Positions 7,898-14,916 of a stretch of DNA of 45,615 nt are shown here, one piece after another. A program made the translations under genes and the position numbers. How positions within the stretch are numbered: the stretch's first letter is position 1; every line of letters begins with the position of its first letter. Source of the DNA: Candidatus Daviesbacteria bacterium (GTDB taxonomy: Bacteria > Patescibacteriota > Microgenomatia > Daviesbacterales > UBA10151); contig JACOXH010000003.1 of the NCBI GenBank assembly GCA_016176415.1, positions 76,419 to 122,033 on the forward strand, given 5' to 3'. A model generated the notes under the pieces. The model was given only the letters and a program-made list of their open reading frames with translations. It was not told where the DNA came from and did no database searches.

Positions 7898-8928
7898 TTA
7901 CTACCAGGTCTGTGAGAATTTTTCTAATAGGTTTGACCTTAACCTTTTTAATGACGGTTATACCTCATTTGGGTTTTAAACAAAACAAAACCATTGTTTC
8001 TCCCTTATCAAAAACTACAGATATTTGGGATAAAATCACACCCAAGCTGGAACTGAAACAAAATAGCTTTCAGGTAAAAAGACAATTAATCTCAAACGTG
8101 TCCGCAGGCGGAGATTATGATAAGGCTTCAGCCTATGCCGTGGTTGATTTTGATAGTGGCGAGGTGCTGGCTTCAAAAAACTTATCTGCTAAAATGCCGA
8201 TGGCCTCTTTGACTAAAGTTATGACTGCAGTGGTGGCTTTAGATCTGGCAGAGCCTGATGAATATTTTACAGTGACCCGTCAGGCTGCCTCTCAAATTCC
8301 TACTAAAGTAATGCTTAAAGCAGGAGAACAGTATAGACTTGAGGATCTTTTGCAGCATGCGCTGATCTCCTCGGCCAATGACAGTTCTTACGCAATTAAA
8401 GATGGTATAGATGCAAAGTACAGATCAGGAACATTTATTGCTGCCATGAATAAAAAAGCCAAATTTATAGGACTTAAAAACACTCAGTTTTCCAACCCTG
8501 CAGGACTGGACAGCGCAAACCATTACAGCAGCGTGGAAGATTTGGCAGTTTTGTCTGCTTATGCTTTAAAAAATTATCCTTTAATTTCTGAAATTGTGGC
8601 ACTCGAAATCAGTGATTTAACAAACAATGGTGAAGATATGAGATTTTACCTGCAAAACTGGAATGGCCTGATGGGTGTTTATCCTAATATATCCGGAGTT
8701 AAAATAGGTAATACCGGTAAGGCAGGCAATTGTACAATAGTTTTATCTGAGCGGAATGGTAAAAAAATAATTGCAGTAGTATTGGGAGCACCCGGTGTTT
8801 TGGAGCGCGATCTTTGGGCCTCTCAACTTTTGGATTTGGGTTTTAGCAAAGCTGCAGGTCTTGAGCCAATTTATATTACAGAAGACGAACTTCAGGATAA
8901 ATACGCCTCATGGCAGTATTTTGAGTAA
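7894..8928 (+). CDS. D-alanyl-D-alanine carboxypeptidase, S11 family
   Basis: A 344-residue PBP5-type serine peptidase that trims the terminal D-Ala of peptidoglycan stems. It has an N-terminal signal/anchor (about 8-26), S105-x-x-K108 in MASLTKVM, S160-A161-N162, and the family run NPAGLDSANHYSSVEDLA. The third motif, normally K-T-G, reads K270-I271-G272 in SGVKIGNTGKAGNC, so the Thr is lost while Lys and Gly remain. The enzyme may be active with altered specificity or weakened. It overlaps the upstream GH18-GH19 gene (ATGA), and a class A PBP gene follows 85 bp later. Confidence 0.9.
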   Translation: MITTRSVRIFLIGLTLTFLMTVIPHLGFKQNKTIVSPLSKTTDIWDKITPKLELKQNSFQVKRQLISNVSAGGDYDKASAYAVVDFDSGEVLASKNLSAKMPMASLTKVMTAVVALDLAEPDEYFTVTRQAASQIPTKVMLKAGEQYRLEDLLQHALISSANDSSYAIKDGIDAKYRSGTFIAAMNKKAKFIGLKNTQFSNPAGLDSANHYSSVEDLAVLSAYALKNYPLISEIVALEISDLTNNGEDMRFYLQNWNGLMGVYPNISGVKIGNTGKAGNCTIVLSERNGKKIIAVVLGAPGVLERDLWASQLLDLGFSKAAGLEPIYITEDELQDKYASWQYFE

Positions 8929-9013
8929 AAAAATACTTTCCTCTTACAATTTTAAGCAGTGTTTTTGACAATTCCTGTACAAATTCCGGTTAAACTTACA
9001 CTGCATTGGTATT

Positions 9014-11149
9014 ATGAAAACATTCAGACGCGATCTTTTGGTGGCTTTTTTTGCCATTACAGCTTTTTTAAGCATTATACCCGTTATTACCTATGCGTAT
9101 TTTGCTGCTGATTTGTCACCCAAAGAACGTTTGGTTAATCATAACGATACAGGGATAGAGCTTTTAGACAGAAATGATAAAACTTTTTTTACTTTCTATC
9201 AGGCAAAAACAGGTAAAGAAGTTCCTTTGTCAGGGATCCCTTTATACACCCGGCAGGCTATAATTGCAGCAGAAGATAAGGATTTTTATTTGCATCCGGG
9301 ATTTTCACCTAAAGCAATTTTAAGAGCTCTTTTTAGTAACGCAGAAGAAGAAAATCTTTCATATGGAGCTTCAACTATTACTCAACAGCTCGTTAAAAAC
9401 TCTCTTCTTCACCCCCGGAAGGATTTTTTAAGAAAATATCAGGAAATTGTATTGTCTTCTGAGGTAGAAAGAAGGTATTCCAAGGAAGAGATTTTAGAGA
9501 TGTATTTGAATACCGTGTACTTTGGAGAAGGGGCTTTCGGGGTGGAAGAGGCAGCAAGGGTTTATTTTAATAAGCCGGCACAAGAGCTAACGTTGGCTGA
9601 AAGCGCGGCTTTGGCAGCTATTTTACCTGCCCCCTCCAGGTATTCACTTTTTAACAATTTGGGTGAGGCCAAATCCCGGCAAAGATTGGTTTTGGACAGC
9701 ATGGTAAAGCAAAAATATATTACGCAGGAGGAAAAAGATCAGGCACTAAATGAGGATTTGCAGACAGTCCGTCATGTTTCTGATATTAATAACATTGCTC
9801 CTCACTTTGCTCTAATGGTCAGAGATGAGCTAATCAGACAGTACGGGGAGGATGTGGTGGTGCGCTCAGGTTTTAAGGTTAAAACTACCATTGACGTAGA
9901 ATGGCAAAAGTTTGCCCAAGGATCTGTTGCAAAGCAGGTGGAGAACTTAAAAGGCAACAGGGTTACAAACGGCGCGGCAGTGGTTTTGGATCCTAAAACC
10001 TCAGAAATCAGAGTTTTGGTAGGCAGTAAGGATTGGTATGATGATAAGTTCGGCAAGGTTAATATTGCCTTATCCCCAAGGCCTCCGGGATCTTCTTTTA
10101 AGCCGGTTGTTTATATAAAAGCTTTTGAGAAAAATATTCTTACTCCGGCCACTATACTACAGGATCAGCCAACGTCTTTTGCCAATTTTGATGAAAACAA
10201 ATATTATGCCTCATTTCCCAGCCGTGCTGCGGCTCAAGCTGCGCTGGCCTCAGATCCTAACGCTTTTTACAGGCCGGTAAATTATGACCGGAAATTCAGG
10301 GGTCCGGTGACGGTCAGAAGGGCTTTGGCAAACTCTTTAAACGTTCCTGCTGTGGCAGTGATGAAAAAAATAGGGGTGGATGAGGCGATTTTTTCTGCTC
10401 AAAATTTAGGCATTACAACTTTGAAAGATCCGTCAAATTATGGTTTGGCTTTAGTGCTGGGAGCAGGGGAAGTGAAGTTGTTGGAGTTAACTAATGTATA
10501 TGCTGTTTTTGCCAGTGGCGGCTACAAAAATACTCCTGTTTCAATTTTGGAAGTAAGAGATCGGACAGGAGCTTTAATTTCTCAATATCAACCAAATCCC
10601 CAACGCGTGGTGGAGGAAAAATATGCCTTTTTAATATCTTCAATACTTTCTGACAATAAAACAAGGGCAGAGGTTTTTGGTACAGCTTTAAATATTTCCA
10701 GGCCTGCTGCAGTCAAAACAGGCACGACTGAAGATTTTAAAGATGCCTGGACAATTGGTTACACCCCCTCCCTGGTGGTGGGGGTGTGGGTGGGCAATAA
10801 TTACAACGAGCCTATGGACGGGATTGCAGGATCTTTAGGAGCAGCTCCGATTTGGAAAGATTTGATGGAGAGGTTTTCTTCAGGTGCCCCTGTAGAGCAG
10901 TTTGAGCCTCCGGAGGGGGTTGTTAAACTTGCGCCATGTACCATAGATAAAGCGCAGGTAGCCACAGCTTCAGCAGGAGTGGAATATTTTGTAAAAGGGA
11001 CAGAACCTTTAAAGCCTTGTTTAAACCCAACAGCCACCCCTTCTGCGGCAATATCCCCGCGTCCCCGGCCTTCTTCTGCTGCAACTCCCGCTCCAACTTC
11101 CACTCCTTCTCCGACAGTTGTTCCGACTTCCTCTTCTTCCCCCAATTAG
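9014..11149 (+). CDS. Bifunctional class A penicillin-binding protein (PBP1A type)
   Basis: A 711-residue peptidoglycan synthase with an N-terminal TM helix (about 8-31). The GT51 glycosyltransferase domain has the catalytic E87 in AEDKDFYLHPGF, GASTITQQLVKN and RRYSKEEILEMYLNTVYFG. The transpeptidase domain has S360-x-x-K363 in PPGSSFKP, S441-L-N443 and K568-T-G570. A C-terminal Pro/Ser/Thr-rich tail (about 665-711) is probably a wall-spanning or flexible extension. It follows the carboxypeptidase gene, forming a wall cassette. A TTGACA lies at 8965-8970, but no -10 sits at normal spacing, so the promoter is unclear. Confidence 0.96.
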   Translation: MKTFRRDLLVAFFAITAFLSIIPVITYAYFAADLSPKERLVNHNDTGIELLDRNDKTFFTFYQAKTGKEVPLSGIPLYTRQAIIAAEDKDFYLHPGFSPKAILRALFSNAEEENLSYGASTITQQLVKNSLLHPRKDFLRKYQEIVLSSEVERRYSKEEILEMYLNTVYFGEGAFGVEEAARVYFNKPAQELTLAESAALAAILPAPSRYSLFNNLGEAKSRQRLVLDSMVKQKYITQEEKDQALNEDLQTVRHVSDINNIAPHFALMVRDELIRQYGEDVVVRSGFKVKTTIDVEWQKFAQGSVAKQVENLKGNRVTNGAAVVLDPKTSEIRVLVGSKDWYDDKFGKVNIALSPRPPGSSFKPVVYIKAFEKNILTPATILQDQPTSFANFDENKYYASFPSRAAAQAALASDPNAFYRPVNYDRKFRGPVTVRRALANSLNVPAVAVMKKIGVDEAIFSAQNLGITTLKDPSNYGLALVLGAGEVKLLELTNVYAVFASGGYKNTPVSILEVRDRTGALISQYQPNPQRVVEEKYAFLISSILSDNKTRAEVFGTALNISRPAAVKTGTTEDFKDAWTIGYTPSLVVGVWVGNNYNEPMDGIAGSLGAAPIWKDLMERFSSGAPVEQFEPPEGVVKLAPCTIDKAQVATASAGVEYFVKGTEPLKPCLNPTATPSAAISPRPRPSSAATPAPTSTPSPTVVPTSSSSPN

Positions 11150-11178
11150 TACCGCCAACGGGAGGTTAATAAATAATT

Positions 11179-11195
11179 GATAACTTCGTTATCAG
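11179..11195 (-). terminator. Hairpin 3' of tRNA-Glu, weak terminator candidate
   Basis: On the minus strand TGATAAC-GAA-GTTATCA forms a perfect 7-bp stem with a 3-nt loop, 16 nt after the tRNA 3' end, followed by the AT-rich ATTATTTATT. The stem is AT-rich and the T run is interrupted, so it is a weak intrinsic terminator at best. Confidence 0.4.
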
Positions 11196-11211
11196 CAAAC
11201 CCGTGAATGAG

Positions 11212-11285
11212 TACCGCGTAGGGAATTCGAATCCCTGATTTCTTGGATGAGAACCAAGTGTCCTGGACCACTAGACGAACGCGGC
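11212..11285 (-). tRNA. tRNA-Glu (anticodon CTC)
   Basis: The minus strand folds as a 74-nt cloverleaf: acceptor GCCGCGT/ACGCGGT, D arm GTCTAGTGGTCCAGGAC, anticodon stem CTTGG/CCAAG with loop TTCTCAT (anticodon CTC), variable loop AAATC and T arm AGGGA-TTCGAAT-TCCCT. The TTCGTCTAG after position 7 is typical of bacterial tRNA-Glu. CCA is not encoded (CTC follows the discriminator A). The first acceptor pair is G1-U72 rather than G-C, which is unusual. The first 14 nt are repeated upstream in the transcript leader (11322-11335). Confidence 0.93.
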
Positions 11286-11335
11286 GTCTTGCGTTTCTCA
11301 ATTGCCGCTTCGCGTCAATTGTAGACGAACGCGGC
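11286..11335. repeat. 14-bp copy of the tRNA-Glu 5' end with a hairpin spacer
   Basis: The 14-mer TAGACGAACGCGGC occurs at 11272-11285 (start of the tRNA gene, read on the minus strand) and again at 11322-11335, 50 bp apart. The bases between them hold an imperfect hairpin (11299-11321) with 10-bp arms CAATTGACGC / GCGGCAATTG, one mismatch and a 3-nt loop. The layout looks like a small insertion that duplicated its target, or a slipped duplication. The second copy would lie in the 5' leader of the tRNA precursor. Confidence 0.7.
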
Positions 11336-11357
11336 ATTTGTGACAATGAGCCTACAA

Positions 11358-11366
11358 ATTATACCA
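11358..11366 (-). promoter_or_regulatory. Extended -10 promoter for tRNA-Glu
   Basis: Minus-strand TGG-TATAAT gives a predicted start near 11351 and a leader of about 65 nt that includes the duplicated 14-mer. No good -35 is visible. It is divergent to the greA promoter. Confidence 0.5.
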
Positions 11367-11402
11367 TCCCTTTTGTCTGTGAGCTACCTTACTGAATAAA
11401 GT

Positions 11403-11431
11403 TTGACATTCAGGCAAACTTCATTTAAAAT
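11403..11431 (+). promoter_or_regulatory. Sigma70-type promoter for greA
   Basis: TTGACA (11403-11408), a 17-bp spacer and TAAAAT (11426-11431). The predicted leader is about 17 nt with no evident Shine-Dalgarno sequence. Confidence 0.75.
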
Positions 11432-11454
11432 TTCCACAATTTACCAGTCCATAC

Positions 11455-11946
11455 ATGAATAAGATAAACGAGTTACAAAGCATTAATACCAAACACACAT
11501 ATCTGACAGAAAAAGGCCTTATCGAAGTGAAGGCAGAACTAGAATTCCTTAAAAAGACCAGAAGAATACAAATTGCAGAAACTATCCATCAGGCCCGTGA
11601 GTACGGTGATCTGGCAGAAAATTCGGAATATGATGCAGCTTTGGAAGAACAGGCTATGGTGGAAAGCCGTATTTCTGAATTGGAAAATATCTTCAAAAAC
11701 GCCAAAGTTATAGAGAGTCAGCCAAGTCAGGATTTTGTGGTGATAGGATCCACAGTCAAAATAGAAATGGATGATGGTATTGATGAATTTACTATAGTAG
11801 GTCGGGTTGAAGCAGACCCCTCCAAAAAAAGAATCTCCAATGAGTCTCCTCTGGGACAGGCCCTGGTAGGAGCCAAAAAAGGTGAAGAGGTAGAAGTTAC
11901 AACCCCTATTATCAGATATAAGTGTAAAGTATTGGAAATTAAATAA
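11455..11946 (+). CDS. greA: Transcription elongation factor GreA
   Basis: A 163-residue GreA that rescues backtracked RNA polymerase by stimulating transcript cleavage. The N-terminal coiled-coil hairpin carries the acidic tip in REYGDLAENSEYDAA. The C-terminal domain (about 85-163) has the family runs VVIGSTVKI and SPLGQALVGAKKGEEVEV. About 12 extra residues precede the usual start (YLTEKGLIEVKAEL). The stop codon overlaps the ATG of the next gene by one base (TAATG), so the two are co-transcribed and perhaps coupled. Confidence 0.97.
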   Translation: MNKINELQSINTKHTYLTEKGLIEVKAELEFLKKTRRIQIAETIHQAREYGDLAENSEYDAALEEQAMVESRISELENIFKNAKVIESQPSQDFVVIGSTVKIEMDDGIDEFTIVGRVEADPSKKRISNESPLGQALVGAKKGEEVEVTTPIIRYKCKVLEIK

Positions 11947-13298
11947 TGTATTACCATAAGTTTGCCTTAGACAAAAAGGTCGCTCAAGACTTATCAAAAG
12001 AAGAAAAAGAATTACTCGTAATTCTTGAAGGGATTGTTAAAGATGCATCTTTAATCTATAAAATACAGCTGGAGAAAGGCTTTTACCCTAAAGGTGTTAC
12101 TGTAGAACAGCTCGAAAAAGCTGCAGAAAATGATAAAAGCATCGCTTCCCCCTATACAAATGTTGAAATGAAAAATGATCAACTGGAAGCAGTCAGTTAT
12201 CATAAATATTTTGCCGAACATCTTGAACCTATTGCTAAAAAAATAGAGAAAGCTGCCGGTATTTGCACAAATAAATCCCTGAAAGTTTCTTTGCAGGCAC
12301 AGGCCCGTTCTCTAATTGATGGTAGTTATGAAGAAGCGTATAACCAGTGGTTAAATGTAAAAAATTCCAATGTGGATTTTTATATTGGTTTTCTGGAAAG
12401 ACATTTAGATAAAGCTTTCTTTATTAAAAAAACACTGCAAGCACATGTTGGGATTGTAGATAAAAAATACTCCAAACTGATGGAGGATAATAAAGAAACT
12501 CTTTACAGCTCTGCTAAAATCAGTTTTAGTAAGTATCACTCTACAGGAATTCCCAAAAGAGGGGTCAGTGTTTTTGTAGAACACATTACAGCAATTGCCG
12601 GATATCCGGCCTATGTTTTAACTTCAGGTCAGTACTTTCCTTCTGATTTTGACATGGCTTTAAAATATGGTTCTAAAACAATTATTTATTATTCAATTGT
12701 TAAGTTTAAATTTAACAAATGGTACTATCCCATTTTCCATAAAATTTTTGAAAAAACTTTTGCTTCAAAGTATTCAAAAGACTTACTTTTTGAGGCAGCT
12801 CTTTGGTGCATATTCTTATATGAGTTAGGAAAGCAATTACATCGATACAATGGTGCCAGAAAAAGGTTACAAGACGCATTTGGTCCATTAGACGAGGCAA
12901 ATGGTTTTGTTTCGGGTATTGAGCATAGTAAGCATTTGGTAGTTAAGGGATTGCTTTCTCAAGACACGCTGGAGGCAATTATGATTATTCACATAATATG
13001 GATGCAGACAGATTGGTTGTTATTTAAAAACAACATTGCCAAACATGATCATATTATCGGGAGTTCTATTCTTTTTAATTCTTATTTATCACACGGAGCT
13101 TTACGGGAACAGGCAGGTATTTCCTGGCCTAATTTTTCAAGAATTTTCTTTGAGATTGAAGCGCTTTCTTATAAATTTGTTTATCTATTGCAGGAAGGTA
13201 CCTACGCGGAGGCCCGGGAGTTTATTGAGAAAATGGGCGATTTGAAAGTTTTAGAAAAGCTTTCCGTTAATTTGAAGAAAATAAGCACCAAAGTTTAA
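11946..13298 (+). CDS. M49 (dipeptidyl peptidase III)-like protein lacking the zinc motif
   Basis: A 450-residue, mostly helical soluble protein with no signal peptide. Several segments resemble the bacterial branch of peptidase family M49: VDFYIGFLERHLDKAFF (family IGPxExYxDxLF), LQAHVGIVD, YFPSDFDMALKYGSKTI (family N-x-P-N-D...GSK), and the pair LYELGKQL (290-297) / GPLDEANGFVSGI (313-325), which fall where HELxH and EExKAD should be. Here the zinc-binding histidines would be Y292 and K296, and the final Asp is F321, so it is probably catalytically dead. The start overlaps greA. A pseudo-peptidase with a binding role is inferred; the family call comes from remembered patterns only. Confidence 0.5.
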   Translation: MYYHKFALDKKVAQDLSKEEKELLVILEGIVKDASLIYKIQLEKGFYPKGVTVEQLEKAAENDKSIASPYTNVEMKNDQLEAVSYHKYFAEHLEPIAKKIEKAAGICTNKSLKVSLQAQARSLIDGSYEEAYNQWLNVKNSNVDFYIGFLERHLDKAFFIKKTLQAHVGIVDKKYSKLMEDNKETLYSSAKISFSKYHSTGIPKRGVSVFVEHITAIAGYPAYVLTSGQYFPSDFDMALKYGSKTIIYYSIVKFKFNKWYYPIFHKIFEKTFASKYSKDLLFEAALWCIFLYELGKQLHRYNGARKRLQDAFGPLDEANGFVSGIEHSKHLVVKGLLSQDTLEAIMIIHIIWMQTDWLLFKNNIAKHDHIIGSSILFNSYLSHGALREQAGISWPNFSRIFFEIEALSYKFVYLLQEGTYAEAREFIEKMGDLKVLEKLSVNLKKISTKV

Positions 13299-13303
13299 AT
13301 TTT

Positions 13304-13873
13304 CTATATTTCCTTTCCTACTTCAGCAGGGGAAATTTGATGAGCTTCCCAAAATCTGTTTAAACCAATAATTGCTTCAGTGCTGCGTCGTAAAATTAAC
13401 TGCTGATTCCCTGTTACCCCTGCAAGGGCTACTCTTGAAACAGCGGCAGCAGCAGATTCGCCAAGTTTATTAACAGGCACTACAGCATCTTTTTGTTCCG
13501 CGTAAACTTCATCAATTGCTTTAAATAATACAGCAGGGGTAATATCAGCTATAACACAGCCTACCATCAGGTGATAAAGTGCCTGGGCAGACTCTTCAAT
13601 AATATTCTCTTTATTTTTAAATGGTGATTGGGCAATCTCAACAGCCTCTTCCAGTAATTTGTCACTAATGCCTGCAGGTTTTGTTAAATTACCTTTGGTT
13701 AGAATTTTTTCAGGTATAATATTGGGGTCTAGGATTTGAGGGGTTTTAGATACCCAGCCGGTATTTAATAATTTAACCGTGGTTGAATTCGGATCTTGAG
13801 GAGTTTGATCCCTTCTTTGAATAATAGTTTCGTGTATACGGAGTAAATCTGGTTCGAGTTCTCTTAATCTCAT
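13304..13873 (-). CDS. HisE/MazG-like pyrophosphohydrolase-fold protein
   Basis: A 189-residue protein whose centre (about 73-125) matches phosphoribosyl-ATP pyrophosphohydrolase: KLLEEAVEIAQSP, then ENIIEESAQALYHLMVGCVIADITPAVL, like HisE EExxEV...EEAADLLYHLLVLL. The usual Asp after EEAA is Gln (ESAQALYHL), which could weaken metal binding. The protein is longer than normal HisE (about 100 residues), with extra N- and C-terminal parts, the latter Ala-rich. It is divergent to a HisG-like gene, the enzyme preceding HisE in histidine synthesis, and that pairing supports the call. A nucleotide-cleaning MazG-type role is the alternative. Confidence 0.6.
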   Translation of the reverse strand: MRLRELEPDLLRIHETIIQRRDQTPQDPNSTTVKLLNTGWVSKTPQILDPNIIPEKILTKGNLTKPAGISDKLLEEAVEIAQSPFKNKENIIEESAQALYHLMVGCVIADITPAVLFKAIDEVYAEQKDAVVPVNKLGESAAAAVSRVALAGVTGNQQLILRRSTEAIIGLNRFWEAHQISPAEVGKEI

Positions 13874-13881
13874 AATTGGAA

Positions 13882-13911
13882 ACTATAATATATTTAAGTA
13901 AGAAAAGTCAA
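13882..13911 (-). promoter_or_regulatory. Promoter for the HisE-like gene
   Basis: On the minus strand TTGACT (13906-13911), an 18-bp spacer and TATAGT (13882-13887). The -10 ends 8 nt before the ATG at 13873, so the transcript should be leaderless or nearly so. Confidence 0.65.
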
Positions 13912-13949
13912 AAATTCCCTTTTGATATCTTTTCAAAACTATATTTTTG

Positions 13950-13997
13950 TGGTATATTACCAGCGTTTAAAATTCCCCTACTTTGATAGGGGTTTTT
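13950..13997 (+). promoter_or_regulatory. hisG-like leader: extended -10 plus terminator-like hairpin
   Basis: TGG-TATATT (13950-13958) is an extended -10 box. Directly downstream, CCCCTA (13975-13980) and TAGGGG (13987-13992) form a perfect 6-bp stem with loop CTTTGA, followed by TTTTT (13993-13997). The coding start lies only 11 nt further on, with AGG as a possible ribosome site. A terminator inside a 5' leader suggests attenuation. It faces the gene, and the neighbour on the other side is divergent, so it cannot be that gene's terminator. Confidence 0.5.
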
Positions 13998-14007
13998 AGG
14001 TATAAAG

Positions 14008-14856
14008 ATGAGTCTCGATTTAGAAAGAGCAGGAAAATTAAGAATACTGATACCGGATGGAAAGCATGCCGGAGATAAAGTTGCCGGATTATTGAGCAGC
14101 GTAGGAGTTCCTATTGAGTGGCGAACAAATGGTAACCTGCATATTAAGTTTAACGGCAACGAAGGTGATTTAAGTCTTACAGTTGTTAAAAATCGCGCTA
14201 TTTCCCCGTATATTGCTGAAGGCAGATATCCGGTAGCATTTACTACGAGCGATAGAGTGCTTGATTATATGGCACTTGCCACAATGATTGATGGCAATCT
14301 TCCTACAGATATTATTGAGGTTGCAAGATTTAATGAGTTTAATTCAAGACTTCGGGTAAGCTTACTAACCAGAGATAATCCTGAAGATGATGAAAGATAT
14401 AAAACCCCGCAAGACTTAAGAGGTAAAAGAGTGCTGACTTCTTACATGGGGTTAGGTACCCGATTCTTCAGAGCTTGTTTCCCTGACGATTCGGTGATAC
14501 CTGTTGAATTTGACGGAAGGATTGATGGTAAAGAAGAAGGGTTGGTAGCAGAAGGGGATGCTGAAGCGGCAATAGTGTCGGTAGATACCGGTAGCGCCAT
14601 GAAAACAAATAGTTTAAGAGAGCTTGCAGTGGTTTTGCCACCAGGCGAGTCTCAAATAGTACTTATATGTAATTCTATTTTTTATAAAGATAATAAACCT
14701 CTTGTAGATCAGTTTGTATTAAGACTTCAAGAAAATAATAAATCAAATGGAGTTGATAAAATAATTAAAGAAGTTGCGAAAGAAACAGCAACTGCAAACC
14801 GTTTTAATCTATCAGGCAAGTTTGGGTTTGTTAGCCAGATTATTGGTGGTAGATAA
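14008..14856 (+). CDS. ATP phosphoribosyltransferase (HisG)-like protein
   Basis: A 282-residue protein following the HisG pattern from end to end: LRILIPDGKHAGDKVAGLL (family LRIALPKGRL), VKNRAISPYIAEGRYPVAFTTSDRVLDY (family vRxxDIPxYVxxGxxDLGITGxDxL), DLRGKRVLTSYMGLGTRFF, and the phosphoribosyl-binding segment EAAIVSVDTGSAMKTNSL (family DAIVDIVSTGxTLRANGL). HisG joins PRPP to ATP as the first step of histidine synthesis. No other his genes lie in the window except the divergent HisE-like gene. Several motif residues differ from the canonical set, so the substrate could differ. Its leader carries a terminator-like hairpin. Confidence 0.78.
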   Translation: MSLDLERAGKLRILIPDGKHAGDKVAGLLSSVGVPIEWRTNGNLHIKFNGNEGDLSLTVVKNRAISPYIAEGRYPVAFTTSDRVLDYMALATMIDGNLPTDIIEVARFNEFNSRLRVSLLTRDNPEDDERYKTPQDLRGKRVLTSYMGLGTRFFRACFPDDSVIPVEFDGRIDGKEEGLVAEGDAEAAIVSVDTGSAMKTNSLRELAVVLPPGESQIVLICNSIFYKDNKPLVDQFVLRLQENNKSNGVDKIIKEVAKETATANRFNLSGKFGFVSQIIGGR

Positions 14857-14878
14857 TTTTTTTAGTAATTTCCCTTCA

Positions 14879-14907
14879 TTGTCAAAATTTTAGCTTCAGG
14901 GTATACT
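14879..14907 (+). promoter_or_regulatory. Promoter for lysyl-tRNA synthetase, near-leaderless
   Basis: TTGTCA (14879-14884), a 17-bp spacer and TATACT (14902-14907). The -10 ends 9 nt before the ATG at 14917, leaving a leader of 0-3 nt. No Shine-Dalgarno sequence is visible. Confidence 0.7.
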
Positions 14908-14916
14908 CTATCCAGT

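Noticed and set aside
8965-9002. A promoter for the PBP gene built on TTGACA at 8965-8970
   Set aside because: The possible -10 boxes (TAAACT, TACACT) lie 20 or more bp away, outside the usual spacing, so I did not list it as a feature.
10801-11145. A 114-codon ORF antisense to the end of the PBP gene
   Set aside because: It mirrors the Pro/Ser/Thr-rich tail as a Gly/Val/Glu-rich sequence and lacks any domain.
11146-11346. A 66-codon minus-strand ORF covering the tRNA-Glu locus
   Set aside because: It runs through the tRNA cloverleaf and its flanking repeats, has no family pattern and would be an artefact of the tRNA sequence.
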